From contig NZ_CP047984.1 of NCBI RefSeq assembly GCF_009931655.1, positions 1,302,001 to 1,366,000 of the forward strand: DNA of 64,000 bases, written 5' to 3'. Origin of the DNA: Pontibacter russatus (GTDB taxonomy: Bacteria > Bacteroidota > Bacteroidia > Cytophagales > Hymenobacteraceae). Shown here in pieces: positions 9,305 to 18,343 of the stretch. Positions within the stretch are counted from its first letter, which is position 1. Each line of letters opens with the position of its first letter. Below the pieces are notes generated by a model. The model was given only the letters and a program-made list of their open reading frames with translations. It was not told the DNA's origin and ran no database searches. The translations under genes were made by a program, and so were the position numbers.

Positions 9305-10003
9305 ATGGATAATACTGTTTTAGTTGGTATAGTAACTGCTTCATGTACATTAATAGGTGTTGCTTTTACTGCTCTTGCAACAAGATATTCAGCAATTCAA
9401 AAGATAAAAGAGATTGAAATTACATACAGACAAAAATTGCAGGAGGGTTATCTATCAAATGCTCGTCAACAGATTGGAAATGTTTATGCTCCTTTAAATA
9501 TAATATTGTCAAAGTTAATAGAAAATTATGTTGATTTTAGTAATAATATTGAGTTTGAAAACGCTATGATGGACAAGAGTTCTGAAGATAAATTTCGGCA
9601 ATCATGTAATGAATATCTAACAAATATCAAAGGCCTTATCGATAGAGGTGCAGATGCATACCTCACTAACCAACTTGAAATTTACCTTAGAGCCTTTACT
9701 TCATTTATAAGGGAGTCATTACGAGCAGAAACACCTAAACTTAAAGTTGTTCCAAACTATATTTCCTTTTCACCATTTTTTTTACCCTTACCGAAAAACC
9801 AAGAAATGTTTTTTGAGGGCAAATGGGCTAAATTTTTCAATGAGTACGGGTTATCCTTTCTTGGCTACGGAATTTCTTTCGAAAAAGAATTGGTTGGCGC
9901 TCCCGTCAATTCACCTGAGTTCCAAAAGAAAATTACAAACGATGTATATAACTTAAAGTCCCTCATTAAAGAGGTAACTCTTGGAGCACGGGATATGCTA
10001 TGA
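9305..10003 (+). CDS. Membrane-anchored hypothetical protein, 232 aa
   Basis: A single N-terminal transmembrane helix (about residues 4-26, LVGIVTASCTLIGVAFTALA) is followed by a charged helical stretch and a cytoplasmic or periplasmic region of about 200 residues. No known domain is recognised. The DNA is very AT-rich compared with the chromosome, which suggests recent acquisition. This anchor plus helical body is frequent in phage-defence island genes, but no function can be assigned. Confidence 0.65.
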   Translation: MDNTVLVGIVTASCTLIGVAFTALATRYSAIQKIKEIEITYRQKLQEGYLSNARQQIGNVYAPLNIILSKLIENYVDFSNNIEFENAMMDKSSEDKFRQSCNEYLTNIKGLIDRGADAYLTNQLEIYLRAFTSFIRESLRAETPKLKVVPNYISFSPFFLPLPKNQEMFFEGKWAKFFNEYGLSFLGYGISFEKELVGAPVNSPEFQKKITNDVYNLKSLIKEVTLGARDML

Positions 10004-10481
10004 AAATGCCAGCAGGCAACGTGCGGTTTGTAAAAGTGTGGCTGAAGAGTTAATTTTAAACAGTAAAATAAGTAGCGACTAACGTGCTAAAGTGAGACGG
10101 CTGGAACTTGAATACCCCACCTTCACAAAGCGGCTCAACGTTATAAGCTTTATACTGCGCAATAACGCCATCGCTAAGTGTGCATCAACTGCTCTCACAA
10201 AGTGTCTGTAAAGCGCCTAAAGCCGTTCCAAAACAAGTCCTGTCAATGCCGCTTTGACCTACCCTTAGAACACTTGGCAAGCGGATTTAAAACGGCGCAT
10301 TTTAAGCCCCTACAGCGAACACAGACACTTTAAGAAATTGTTGCGCTACCTGCCTCTGAACTTGTCGGTAAAGGACTGGAAACACTTCAAACAAGGCTAA
10401 TTTCAACTGCAGATGAATCAAAGCTGAATACAGTTGAAAGCAAAATTTTAGGTAGCAAAACAACCAGCAAATCCTATTCTC
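10004..10481. other. Gene-free stretch
   Basis: This 478-bp region has stops in all frames and no RNA gene that can be recognised. Words such as AACGTGC recur, but no clear repeat structure can be drawn. Confidence 0.4.
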
Positions 10482-10937
10482 ATGCAATCAAAAGTAACAA
10501 CACCAGAAGAATACATTAGCGAATTATCAGACGATAGGAAGCAAGTCATAATCCAGTTGCGGGACGCAATTCTTAACAACCTACCAGAGGGCTTTGAGGA
10601 AGTAATGAGCTATGGCATGATAAGCTATGTAGTGCCCCATTCCCTCTATCCTACTGGCTACCACTGTGAGCCCAAGAAGCCATTGCCTTTTTTGAGCATT
10701 GCTTCCCAGAAGAACTATGTTGCGGTGTATCACATTGCCCTTTATTCTGACCAGCAAGTGCTGAACTGGTTCAAAGAGGAGTACGGAAAGAAACAGAAGG
10801 GAAAGCTGGATATGGGCAAGAGCTGTATTCGTTTTAAGAAACTGGAGCAAATACCCTATAGTCTGTTAGGAGAGTTGGCCGCTAAAATCACCCCTCAAGA
10901 GTGGATAGCAACCTATGAAAAGCAAATAAAGCGTTAA
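10482..10937 (+). CDS. DUF1801 domain protein
   Basis: The 151-residue protein matches the YdhG/DUF1801 pattern: TPEEYISELSDDRKQVIIQLRDAI at the start, a glycine-rich YGMISYVV segment, LPFLSIASQKNYVAVYH, and MGKSCIRFKKLEQIP near the C-terminus. The family is a small alpha/beta fold; B. subtilis members are proposed iron chaperones, others are uncharacterised. It is a single gene within the element with no obvious functional partner. Confidence 0.8.
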   Translation: MQSKVTTPEEYISELSDDRKQVIIQLRDAILNNLPEGFEEVMSYGMISYVVPHSLYPTGYHCEPKKPLPFLSIASQKNYVAVYHIALYSDQQVLNWFKEEYGKKQKGKLDMGKSCIRFKKLEQIPYSLLGELAAKITPQEWIATYEKQIKR

Positions 10938-10982
10938 TCCCTTTGCGTCAATTAGTATCCATGCTAACTACAACCTCTCCAG

Positions 10983-11159
10983 TTGAAAAAGTTTGACCAA
11001 CTCACACCCCGCCAACAGTTCCTGCGCCAGAACATCTTGCGCGGTGTCATTTACGGCGGCTTCGTGCTGGTGCTTTACTGGAGCGTTACCAGAATCATAG
11101 AAATTCAGCGGGAAAAGGACGCAGAGATGCAGCCAAAGATTGAAACCATAGACTTTTAG
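10983..11159 (+). CDS. Small membrane protein, 58 aa (TTG start)
   Basis: A short frame opening with TTG at 10983 encodes a charged N-terminus (KKFDQLTPRQQF), one hydrophobic helix (VIYGGFVLVLYWSV) and an acidic tail. No ATG is available in frame because a stop lies at 10965-10967. Codon use resembles its neighbours and it looks like a real single-span protein, but there is no homology evidence. It follows the DUF1801 gene by 45 bp. Confidence 0.45.
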   Translation: MKKFDQLTPRQQFLRQNILRGVIYGGFVLVLYWSVTRIIEIQREKDAEMQPKIETIDF

Positions 11160-11441
11160 ACAGTCTTTACAAACGCTGCCATTATAGGGTCTACTATTAA
11201 CCGTTCTTAAAAGCTTCTGTCAATGGCTATAAATACCTCAAAACTAAAACATTACTAACGCCTTGACCTACCATCTGCTATGATGCCTATATAGACTGGG
11301 TGAAATTTGCTATATATATCCATCTAAATATAATATATTCGCTTGTACTGTAATGCCAATACAAACACCAGCTGGTCGTTGCACGGCATTACACTCTCAT
11401 AAAATTGTTACAAACACTTTAATTAGTATAGTTAAGTTACG

Positions 11442-12179
11442 ATGGCGAAATATTTAAGAACATCAAGCATTTCTGCAGAATTAGAAAACCTGATAAGAGA
11501 TGCTAAAAAAAAGCTTTACATAATTAGCCCTTACTTAAAGCTTTCAGACCACATCAAGGAGTTGTTAAATGATAAGGAGAGGGAGAAAGTAGAAGTAAGA
11601 ATTATTTTTGGGAAACAAGAGCTTGCTCCTGCTGAAATGAGTTATCTGGAAGAATTAAAATACGTTCGTTTATATTTCTCGAAAAACCTTCATGCGAAAT
11701 GCTATTTAAATGAAAGCAAAATGATTATTGCCTCCATGAACTTGTATGAGTTTTCTCAACAAAATAACAGGGAAATGGGAATTTTAATAGATACTGCAAT
11801 AGAGGAAGACAAATCGGTTTATGAAGATGCTGAAAAGGATATAGATTCGATAATTCACAACAGTGAAGATTTCTCATATGTGAAGGCACCTCAGAAAGGA
11901 ACGCAAAAGGAAATTGCAAAGACCGAGGTTCCTTTGATTGATAGAAAGCAAGACTATTCTAAATCAAAGTACTGTACTACTAAGGAATTATCTCAAATAA
12001 CAGGGATAAGCAGTCAAAAGATAAATAAGTGGTTAGTAGATAATAAATTAATGTACAAAAAAGAAGAAGATTGGTTTACTACTAAAAGAGGTGCAGAGAT
12101 AGGTGGAATTTCAAAAGATGGTCAGTATGGAAAGTTTATCATTTGGCCTGATACTATTGCTGTTGAAATAAAAGTTTGA
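11442..12179 (+). CDS. Phospholipase D-like (HKD) domain protein
   Basis: The 245-residue protein has the PLD-like nuclease/phospholipase fold: KKLYIISPYLKL at the first strand, then HAKCYLNE (H84, K86), the ASMN segment (S98, N100) and E111, the usual catalytic pattern HxK...S-x-N...E. One HKD copy means it probably acts as a dimer, as the Nuc/BfiI class does. The C-terminal part (about 165-235) contains a likely helix-turn-helix (CTTKELSQITGISSQKINKW). It abuts a restriction-enzyme remnant, so a nuclease role in defence is plausible but inferred. Confidence 0.75.
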   Translation: MAKYLRTSSISAELENLIRDAKKKLYIISPYLKLSDHIKELLNDKEREKVEVRIIFGKQELAPAEMSYLEELKYVRLYFSKNLHAKCYLNESKMIIASMNLYEFSQQNNREMGILIDTAIEEDKSVYEDAEKDIDSIIHNSEDFSYVKAPQKGTQKEIAKTEVPLIDRKQDYSKSKYCTTKELSQITGISSQKINKWLVDNKLMYKKEEDWFTTKRGAEIGGISKDGQYGKFIIWPDTIAVEIKV

Positions 12180-12469
12180 AAATACTGATTCGACTAGCAC
12201 TCTTGGCTTTAGTTGAACAAGTGTCAATTCCGACAGAGCATTTGTATGAACACGGCAACGTCTACATCAACGACACTCAGTATTTCGCTAACGTACCACA
12301 AACAGCTTGGGAGTTCTACATAGGGGGCTACCAACCAGCTCAAAAATGGCTCAAAGACCGCAAAGGCCGCGAGTTAAGCTTTGATGACATACTGCACTAC
12401 CAGAAAATTATTGTGGCCTTGGCGGAGACGGATAGACTGATGAATGAGATAGACAAGGTGGAGATTTGA
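12176..12469 (+). pseudogene. C-terminal remnant of a type ISP-like restriction-modification enzyme
   Basis: The 97-residue frame contains QTAWEFYIGGYQPAQKWLKD, then RKGRELSFDDILHYQKI and ALAETDRLMNEID. This is the conserved C-terminus of type ISP-like and related large N6-adenine methylase/helicase restriction enzymes. The normal proteins exceed 900 residues; no methylase or helicase part exists here. It opens with a TTG overlapping the stop of the PLD-like gene (12176-12179). The first 20 residues do not look like the family, so a rearrangement probably joined the fragment to this position. Confidence 0.7.
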
Positions 12470-12544
12470 AAAAGTATTGAAACTGACGCATCTAATTAAA
12501 AAGGCAACTTTAAATTTAAAATTTAGTCTCCATAGCTTAATTTA

Positions 12545-13141
12545 ATGCCAACACAACTGAAGTTAAGTAACTTGAAAGCTTACATGCTTTTAGTGCCTGG
12601 GATTCTGGGTTTCCTAATCACAGAATTTTCACTGCTTGGAACAGGCAACTACAGACAGGGCTTTTCCGCCGCAAATATGCTTTGGGTTTTAAATTTGCTT
12701 GTGCTCCTAAGCACCCAAGCTTATTTTACCGCAGCCTTTGACAAAGCAACCGCAAGAAAAGATACGTTTACTACCCTAAACGCAATGGTGCCAGTTGCCT
12801 TCTTTGCGTTTTACTTTCTGTTTGTGATATATAGTGCGCTACAAGCGCCTGAAACCCCTGCTGGTAGTTCAGAGGCAATCGGGCCATTGAGGGAGGTGAA
12901 ATTCAGCATGGCAGGCACCTTCATTATGGTGATGCTTGTCTATTCGGGCGTAAGTTTTCTGTTTGTGAACAATTATCTTGTGAAAAGACGCATCCAAAAA
13001 TTTGAAGACCTGACCCGACGCAAGGAGCTATATATAGCTTTCCTGCTTCCGATGAAGAGGCTCGTGAGGGCTGCCGTAGTAGTAGTGGGAGGTGTTACCC
13101 TTTTTGCCATTATTTACGACATATTAAAGCTAACCCTTTAA
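12545..13141 (+). CDS. Four-helix integral membrane protein, 198 aa
   Basis: Four hydrophobic segments are visible (about 12-32, 43-62, 80-100, 120-142) with a further one at the C-terminus (about 170-192), and a basic cytoplasmic loop KRRIQKFEDLTRRK. No family is recognised. The ATG follows an AT-palindromic TTTAAATTTAAAATTTA region. The gene is followed at once by the antisense SRAP remnant. Confidence 0.65.
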   Translation: MPTQLKLSNLKAYMLLVPGILGFLITEFSLLGTGNYRQGFSAANMLWVLNLLVLLSTQAYFTAAFDKATARKDTFTTLNAMVPVAFFAFYFLFVIYSALQAPETPAGSSEAIGPLREVKFSMAGTFIMVMLVYSGVSFLFVNNYLVKRRIQKFEDLTRRKELYIAFLLPMKRLVRAAVVVVGGVTLFAIIYDILKLTL

Positions 13142-13145
13142 ATTC

Positions 13146-13281
13146 TCACAGCGAGTTCAGTACTTCAGGCACATTGTTCAGCGGAGAGTTTACCAGCGGA
13201 GAGACAGCATAGGCTTTCATCTTGTCTGCCGCAAAAGGCTGCAGGAGCGAAAGCAGCCCGTCCTATGGCTCGTTCTCGTCC
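13146..13281 (-). pseudogene. Decayed 3' copy of the SRAP gene
   Basis: This 136-bp segment is a diverged duplicate of the 3' end of the SRAP gene at 14479-15141. Read on the minus strand it encodes DENEP, a stop, then residues ending AVSPLVNSPLNNVPEVLNSL, the same C-terminus as the intact gene. The in-frame stop and the missing upstream part show it is non-functional. It marks an earlier homologous insertion or duplication. Confidence 0.85.
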
Positions 13282-13378
13282 TTTCATAGTTTTTCTGCTC
13301 TTGGCGATAAAATAACGAGCACGGTCATATAGTAGCTGTAGACATACGAAATAATGTATATTTGCTATTTACATGTAA

Positions 13379-14389
13379 ATGGGTTATAAAATCAGACCTA
13401 CAATAGGTTTGTTTAAACAAATGGAGATACTAGGATTAGTTTTAGGTGCAATTGGTTTAATACTTACAATAGGTTTTGGTATTTATTCCATTTGGACATA
13501 CGAAAAGTCTAAAAGAACCGTAAGCTTAGAGTTTCAAAACAAAGAGTGTTATAGCCTCTTTAGAGATGACGTAAACCGCTTAAATATTGAAATGAGCTAT
13601 AACAAGCAGCCCATTTCGAGCACATTAATTCTGCTAAAGGCACGAATCATAAACAATGGAAAAATTGATATTGATAAAAATAGGGTTTATAACCCGTTGA
13701 GAATAATCTCCACAAATGATTTCAAGTGGTTGGAGTTCTCAATCACCTCTCATCCTGATGGAGCCTCAACAAAAGCTCTCTTAAACAATGCTCAAGAAGT
13801 TCAGGTGGAGTGGGATTTATTAAAAAAAGAAGAATTTATTGAGGTTGAGGCTCTTGTAGAAATTTTAAATGGAGTAAACTTAGGTAGTGAAGAAGCTATT
13901 GAGTTCTTTAATGGAATCACTTTTGACTTTAGGATTACAGACCTTAGTTCTGTGCAAAAGGAGAATCAGCTACCAGAAAGCGATAAACGTAGGAATAACA
14001 AAAGACAACTTTTTAAAACCGTTGGAGTCATGTCAACCATCCTTGGTGTTATATTCCTGACTACTCATTTTGTCCCAGCATTAAACTTCTTGCCTAATGA
14101 GCGCGATGTAAACTTTGTGTTAACTGATGGTTCAAAGAGTGAAATTGGTTCTATTGCTTCATTTTACCCTTCAAAAGTAGCTTTAACACTTGAGGGAACA
14201 GATGACGAAATAAAATTATCAGTAGCGGAGTTCAACAAAAAATATAAGGTTCAGCGAATAGATAATACTATAGAACCTTCCATATATAAAACATTTAATC
14301 TTTTAATTGGAGGTGTGTATACTTTTGTAGGTTTGCTATTATTTTCAATGAATACATCAGCAATAAGAAAAAGATTTTTTGGATTATAA
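13379..14389 (+). CDS. Membrane protein of unknown function, 336 aa
   Basis: One transmembrane helix near the N-terminus (MEILGLVLGAIGLILTIGF, about 15-35), a soluble middle of about 170 residues rich in beta-type sequence, and two further hydrophobic segments (about 218-238 and 305-325). No domain is recognised. An alternative start at the Met of MEILGLV (13421) is equally good. AT-rich coding DNA is unlike the backbone. Confidence 0.65.
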   Translation: MGYKIRPTIGLFKQMEILGLVLGAIGLILTIGFGIYSIWTYEKSKRTVSLEFQNKECYSLFRDDVNRLNIEMSYNKQPISSTLILLKARIINNGKIDIDKNRVYNPLRIISTNDFKWLEFSITSHPDGASTKALLNNAQEVQVEWDLLKKEEFIEVEALVEILNGVNLGSEEAIEFFNGITFDFRITDLSSVQKENQLPESDKRRNNKRQLFKTVGVMSTILGVIFLTTHFVPALNFLPNERDVNFVLTDGSKSEIGSIASFYPSKVALTLEGTDDEIKLSVAEFNKKYKVQRIDNTIEPSIYKTFNLLIGGVYTFVGLLLFSMNTSAIRKRFFGL

Positions 14390-14478
14390 GGTGTGTTTTA
14401 GTTCCTAAAAAACGGCTCAAGTAGCTTTAAATCAAGCAGCTTTTGCTCCTACTGTAAATGTTAAGAAATTAGTTGTTT

Positions 14479-15141
14479 TTACAGCGAGTTTAGTACTTCA
14501 GGCACATTGTTCAGCGGAGAGTTTACCAGCGGAGAGACAGGAAAAGCTTTCATGTCTTCAGCTTTGTATGGCACCAGCAAGGAGAGCAGGTCATCCTGTG
14601 GCTCGTTCTCGTCCAGCCACAGCTCTTCCGCCTCTGGAGAAAGAATGACAGGCATACGGTCATGTATGGGCTTTACAACGTCGTTAGCTTCTGTAGTAAT
14701 GATGCTAAAGGTATGCAGCACTTCCCCTGTTTCCTTGTCAGCCCATTCATCCCAAAGCCCTGCGAAAGTAAACAGGTCTTCATTTTTTAGCATGATGCGG
14801 TAAGGCACCTTTCCATGCTCCGTCCTCTGCCATTCAAAGAACCCGTCTGCAGGTACGAGGCAACGTTTAGACTTCAATAGGCTGCGAAACATGGGCTTAT
14901 CTGTCAATGTCTCCGCCCGTGCGTTAATAGAACGCTTAACCGCCTTGGCATCCTTAGCCCAAAAAGGCTGTAAGCCCCAAGAGAAGAACTGGAGCGCGTT
15001 AGGCTGCTGGTTTGTCACGACAGGAAGCGCTTGGCTTGGTGCAGCGTTGTAATGCGCTTCCTGCAAGTGCTTCTCTATAAGCTTCGCTGCTTTAGAGTGG
15101 CCTTTGCTAACTTTGGGCTGTACTGTGTAGCGTCCGCACAT
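14479..15141 (-). CDS. yedK: SOS response-associated peptidase / abasic-site DNA-protein crosslinker (SRAP, YedK/HMCES)
   Basis: SRAP proteins bind abasic sites in single-stranded DNA and form a thiazolidine crosslink through Cys2. The start is placed at 15141 so that the mature protein begins (M)CGRYT, with Cys2 exposed after Met removal; the ATG six bases upstream would bury it. Other family residues seen are the NARAET segment, FFEW, and PIHDRMPVIL with the active-site His. The 220-residue length is normal. The gene sits in an island that also carries umuDC, fitting the known co-occurrence of SRAP genes with SOS polymerases. Confidence 0.93.
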   Translation of the reverse strand: MCGRYTVQPKVSKGHSKAAKLIEKHLQEAHYNAAPSQALPVVTNQQPNALQFFSWGLQPFWAKDAKAVKRSINARAETLTDKPMFRSLLKSKRCLVPADGFFEWQRTEHGKVPYRIMLKNEDLFTFAGLWDEWADKETGEVLHTFSIITTEANDVVKPIHDRMPVILSPEAEELWLDENEPQDDLLSLLVPYKAEDMKAFPVSPLVNSPLNNVPEVLNSL

Positions 15142-15821
15142 AGGCATTTATTAGAAATAGGAGACTAAGATTCAAAGCTAATCACTCTAATATATTCAGA
15201 ATTATATTTATAATTTTCGTATAAAAGCTCACCCGGTCAACGATTTTTTAAATGTTTTTCCAATTCATCAAAGTTTGCAAATAGCGAATAGAAGCGCGCT
15301 ACGACAAAAAAGAACATTTGTTTCAAAAAAGTGCAAGAATATTTTACCTTCTCAAATCCTCAACTTGCTTCTGATAACACCCCCTAATTTATTAAATTAT
15401 TTAATAAATCCCCGACGCACGCTAAGCACACAACTACCTTATATTATGACACTTATAAATTGCGCAAGGTTGTTTCTTCTCCAATTGCACAGGTACTAAC
15501 CCATGCTCGAATTATATTATTTAGATTAATTCCAGCAACACCTGTCTATTTTTCAATCCAATTTTAAATTATTTAAAGACATCTTAAATTATTTTATTTA
15601 TAAATGTCGTTAAATAAATTTTACAAGAATATAACAATACTAATATATGGTAAATTAAAGAAAACCTAAATTGGGTTATTACCTGTATAATTCACCATAC
15701 AGCAACATTTTAAAACTTACCCAAAGCTTATCGGCCGCTACAAAGACGTGTAAAATAATATAACAAAACAAATAATAATTAAATGTAAAAAAGTTTTTAA
15801 ACGAACTTTAATGGAATTATC
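15142..15821. other. AT-rich gene-free region
   Basis: About 680 bp of strongly AT-rich DNA with long A and T runs. The frame at 15275-15499 has atypical composition (Asn, Leu, Ile and Arg-rich) and no start signal, so it is not called. It probably holds the promoters of the divergent SRAP and 15822 genes. Confidence 0.5.
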
Positions 15822-17468
15822 ATGACTAAAAAAAACGAAATTATCAATGCAATCCGAGAGTTCCTAATCAAGGAAGGTTTATACATGTACCTAACACAGA
15901 GAGCAGACACGGTTATCTATCCAGCTCATGCCGATATTGACTTAGCCATATACGAAGAGCCTGATGCATACAACAGAGACGCACTTAAGCTCCTGTTAGA
16001 CTCGCTTCTAAAAGCAATGGCTAACTATCCTGAGCATTTCACTAAGGATGGTTACGCCCCTTTACACGTCATAGCTGCGACCGCCTTTATCCCAAACCAC
16101 AGGCAACTCCTTGACTATTTGGTCATGCGGGGAGTACTCGAGAGAGTAGAAGTGGCTGTTGGAGAAGGCGGATTAGAATATGCTTACAGGTTCTCCCCTG
16201 CTTATGAAACTTCAAGGCTAAAGGAAGAACGACTGGAATCCGCTGCCGTGATTGAGGCAGCCGTTAGTGTTTGCCTCGGCAACTTATCAGGGCTGCTTCA
16301 TCGTCCCGAACTTTCCAAGTTTTATTTAGACGGGGGACTGGAAATAGATGAATCCAAGGCAATCCAAGCATTTCAGGACTATTATGTATCTCCTATATAT
16401 CCAGACGACCCTACACCATACAGGCTCAATGTAAGCAATAACGTAGGCCAGCTCCTCATCTATGAACTCAAAAGCAAGCAATGGCGCTTTGAGTTTAACC
16501 GTGAAACGGGGTTCCTGCGCACGACCCTAAGCCACCTATCACAGTTCCCGATGCTCAAACCCTCTATCACCTATGGGGGGCACAGACTTGTTGAGATAGA
16601 AGTGTTGGACAGCAAAATCATCATGCTCATAGCCTTGTTAGACTACAGCTTCTGGGGGTTTGAGTCTGGATTCGCTCAGTTTCTACACTTCGTCTCTGGT
16701 TCAACCACTAAGACCCTCGCACAGGCAACTGAACACCTTTCTCCAGAAGATGAGTTAACAATGTCATACAACGAATACATTGAACGCGGAGGCATAGCGG
16801 AAGACCCTGTACACGCCAAGCCAACCAAGAGCCAGAATCTGTTCTTAGGAGAAATGGAAGGAGGCGACATTTACCTGAACACTCTCTACGCCACCTCTAT
16901 TACACCTTTACAGGCTGAGACTCTAATTTCTTTGTTCAGGCTGGGGAGAAGCAGGGTGCAGAACAAAGACTTCTACAGATTAAGGAAACTTGTATCAGCC
17001 CCAGACACGGTAAATGATATATTGAAGTTGCTTCCATTAGAGGATGCGGAAGCATTGCTTGATACAGATGAATTTCACTTTTTTTTCGACAAAGTCCTTT
17101 TTGACAAAAACTATGCCCATGGAGACAGATTCATGAAGCTGCGCGCTGCCTTCAAAAACAGGTTCCCTGCAATATTTGTATTCACTGAGTGGCTAAACAA
17201 AAAAGATACGAACTTGCTTTCGAATCTTTTAAACAGAATGGAAGCTCATTTCTTGGTGGAGAGGGTTTGCAAGGTGTTAATGGTGAAAGATGAAACCGTA
17301 CCATTTTTCCCGATTATGAGCAGGACTGGTAAGTACTCACTTTTAACTGTAAAAGGAGCCGAAGACATAGTAATGGAATTGGTTCGTAAAGAGATACGGA
17401 AAATTTCTACTGTTGATGATTTTCTTCGATGCGCAGAACCTTGGGAAGAAGGTCATCAGTTGACTTAG
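15822..17468 (+). CDS. Paralogue of the element's polymerase-like protein with altered catalytic motifs
   Basis: The 548-residue protein is not a known named family, but it aligns along its length with the 27651-29243 product. Matching blocks are LLDYLVMRGVLE (96-107) with YLNYLIDAGVL; SITYGGHRLVEIEV (248-261) with FVTYGGAPLACIDI; FKNRFPAIFVFTEWL (444-458) with FAKQYPTVMKFYNLL; NRMEAHFLVERVCKVL (471-486) with QRIEAHVMLNVICKTI; and VPFFPIM (493-499) with VPIYTIH. The putative catalytic positions differ: Asp253 is Glu260 here, the R-x3-K-x7-YG motif is not recognisable, and His-Asp-Ser is Met-Ser-Arg (499-501). It is therefore probably a non-catalytic relative. Base composition is closer to the backbone than its AT-rich surroundings. 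Confidence 0.75.
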   Translation: MTKKNEIINAIREFLIKEGLYMYLTQRADTVIYPAHADIDLAIYEEPDAYNRDALKLLLDSLLKAMANYPEHFTKDGYAPLHVIAATAFIPNHRQLLDYLVMRGVLERVEVAVGEGGLEYAYRFSPAYETSRLKEERLESAAVIEAAVSVCLGNLSGLLHRPELSKFYLDGGLEIDESKAIQAFQDYYVSPIYPDDPTPYRLNVSNNVGQLLIYELKSKQWRFEFNRETGFLRTTLSHLSQFPMLKPSITYGGHRLVEIEVLDSKIIMLIALLDYSFWGFESGFAQFLHFVSGSTTKTLAQATEHLSPEDELTMSYNEYIERGGIAEDPVHAKPTKSQNLFLGEMEGGDIYLNTLYATSITPLQAETLISLFRLGRSRVQNKDFYRLRKLVSAPDTVNDILKLLPLEDAEALLDTDEFHFFFDKVLFDKNYAHGDRFMKLRAAFKNRFPAIFVFTEWLNKKDTNLLSNLLNRMEAHFLVERVCKVLMVKDETVPFFPIMSRTGKYSLLTVKGAEDIVMELVRKEIRKISTVDDFLRCAEPWEEGHQLT

Positions 17469-18208
17469 GCGACATCTTACCGCAGCATCAACCCGCATTT
17501 ACAGCTAAGCAATGCCTGATGGACACAATGTTTAAACGGGCATTGCTTTAGTTTGCCAATGGGTAAAGCCATTTTCACAAATGCCTATTGACTTCTCTTC
17601 AGCTTAGCACTCATAGCAAAAGCAGCAAAGCGCCTTCAGACGGGCAAGATATCGGTGAACACAGGTGATATGAAAGGCTGCAGAGCAAACAACGCCAAAT
17701 AAGCCGTTTTAAGACACTTTCATGCCAAACCCTCACAATCACCTTGCCGCAAATAGATAATGCGCCACAAGGTCTAAGAATAGCCTTAAACGGGATTTCA
17801 TCCAAAAGGTTGCACCTCAACTGGCGGCACAGGGGCTTCGCGGCTATTAATTCTTAAATGTAAGACATTTTCATTAGCGGGTAAAGGCAGAGAGAGGAAG
17901 TTTAAACGCCATTTTCCTTTATAGCGAAAGAGAGAGTTATAAGGTAAATTTAAAATTTAAATTCTAAGTGAGCCTGAGCGATAGTGAAGGCTGGCAAATG
18001 AGCTTCAGCGAATTTGCCCCTATTTACAATAGACATTTTACTTTAAGATATTTTAATAAACGTTTTAAAAGGACATTTACCTAATGCCCTTTTAAATATC
18101 TTCTAATGCCCTTTAAAACGTCATTTTAAAGAACCGCATATACCATCATATAAGCGAACGCCGCGCGCGGGCACGCGTAAATGCTTTCTCTCCGCTAAAG
18201 GTTCAAAC
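17469..18208. other. Non-coding region with repeats and hairpins
   Basis: No credible gene is seen across 740 bp. It contains an AAATTTAAAATTTAAATT block near 17945, a hairpin GGCAAAT/ATTTGCC (17993-17999 and 18012-18018), and a cluster of TTTAAAA-type repeats. The minus-strand frame at 17611-17820 has a Cys- and Leu-rich composition unlike real proteins. Confidence 0.45.
18060..18130. repeat. Iteron-like repeat cluster
   Basis: TAATGCCCTTTTAAA (18082-18096) and TAATGCCCTTTAAAA (18104-18118) are near-identical direct repeats. They lie between ACGTTTTAAAAGG (18060-18072) and its inverted relative CCTTTAAAACGT (18110-18121). Such a direct-plus-inverted, AT-rich arrangement could be a replication or regulatory site of the element; this is inference only. 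Confidence 0.4.
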
Positions 18209-18343
18209 ATGGAAGAGAAAATTTTCCTCAGCAGCCAAAAAGCTGCCGAGACTACTGGCATTAAACAAAACCATACTCCTCAAGTGAGCCCTTACTCTCC
18301 CGCCTCTACTAAAATGCCTCGTCAACAAATGCCGTCAGTGTAA
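18209..18343 (+). CDS. Short protein, possibly a truncated excisionase-like DNA-binding protein
   Basis: The 44-residue frame begins MEEKIFLSSQKAAETTGI, which resembles the first helix-turn-helix segment of small excisionase/MerR-type proteins. After that the sequence becomes Pro, Ser and Gln-rich and stops. The last bases overlap the 3' end of the convergent gene. It may be the 5' stub of a disrupted regulator. Confidence 0.3.
   Translation: MEEKIFLSSQKAAETTGIKQNHTPQVSPYSPASTKMPRQQMPSV

Noticed and set aside
15275-15499. 74-residue frame in the AT-rich gap
   Set aside because: Random-like Leu/Asn/Arg composition, no start signal and no neighbour context.
17611-17820. 69-residue minus-strand frame
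   Set aside because: Cys- and Leu-rich, no start signal, and inside a repeat-bearing gene-free region.
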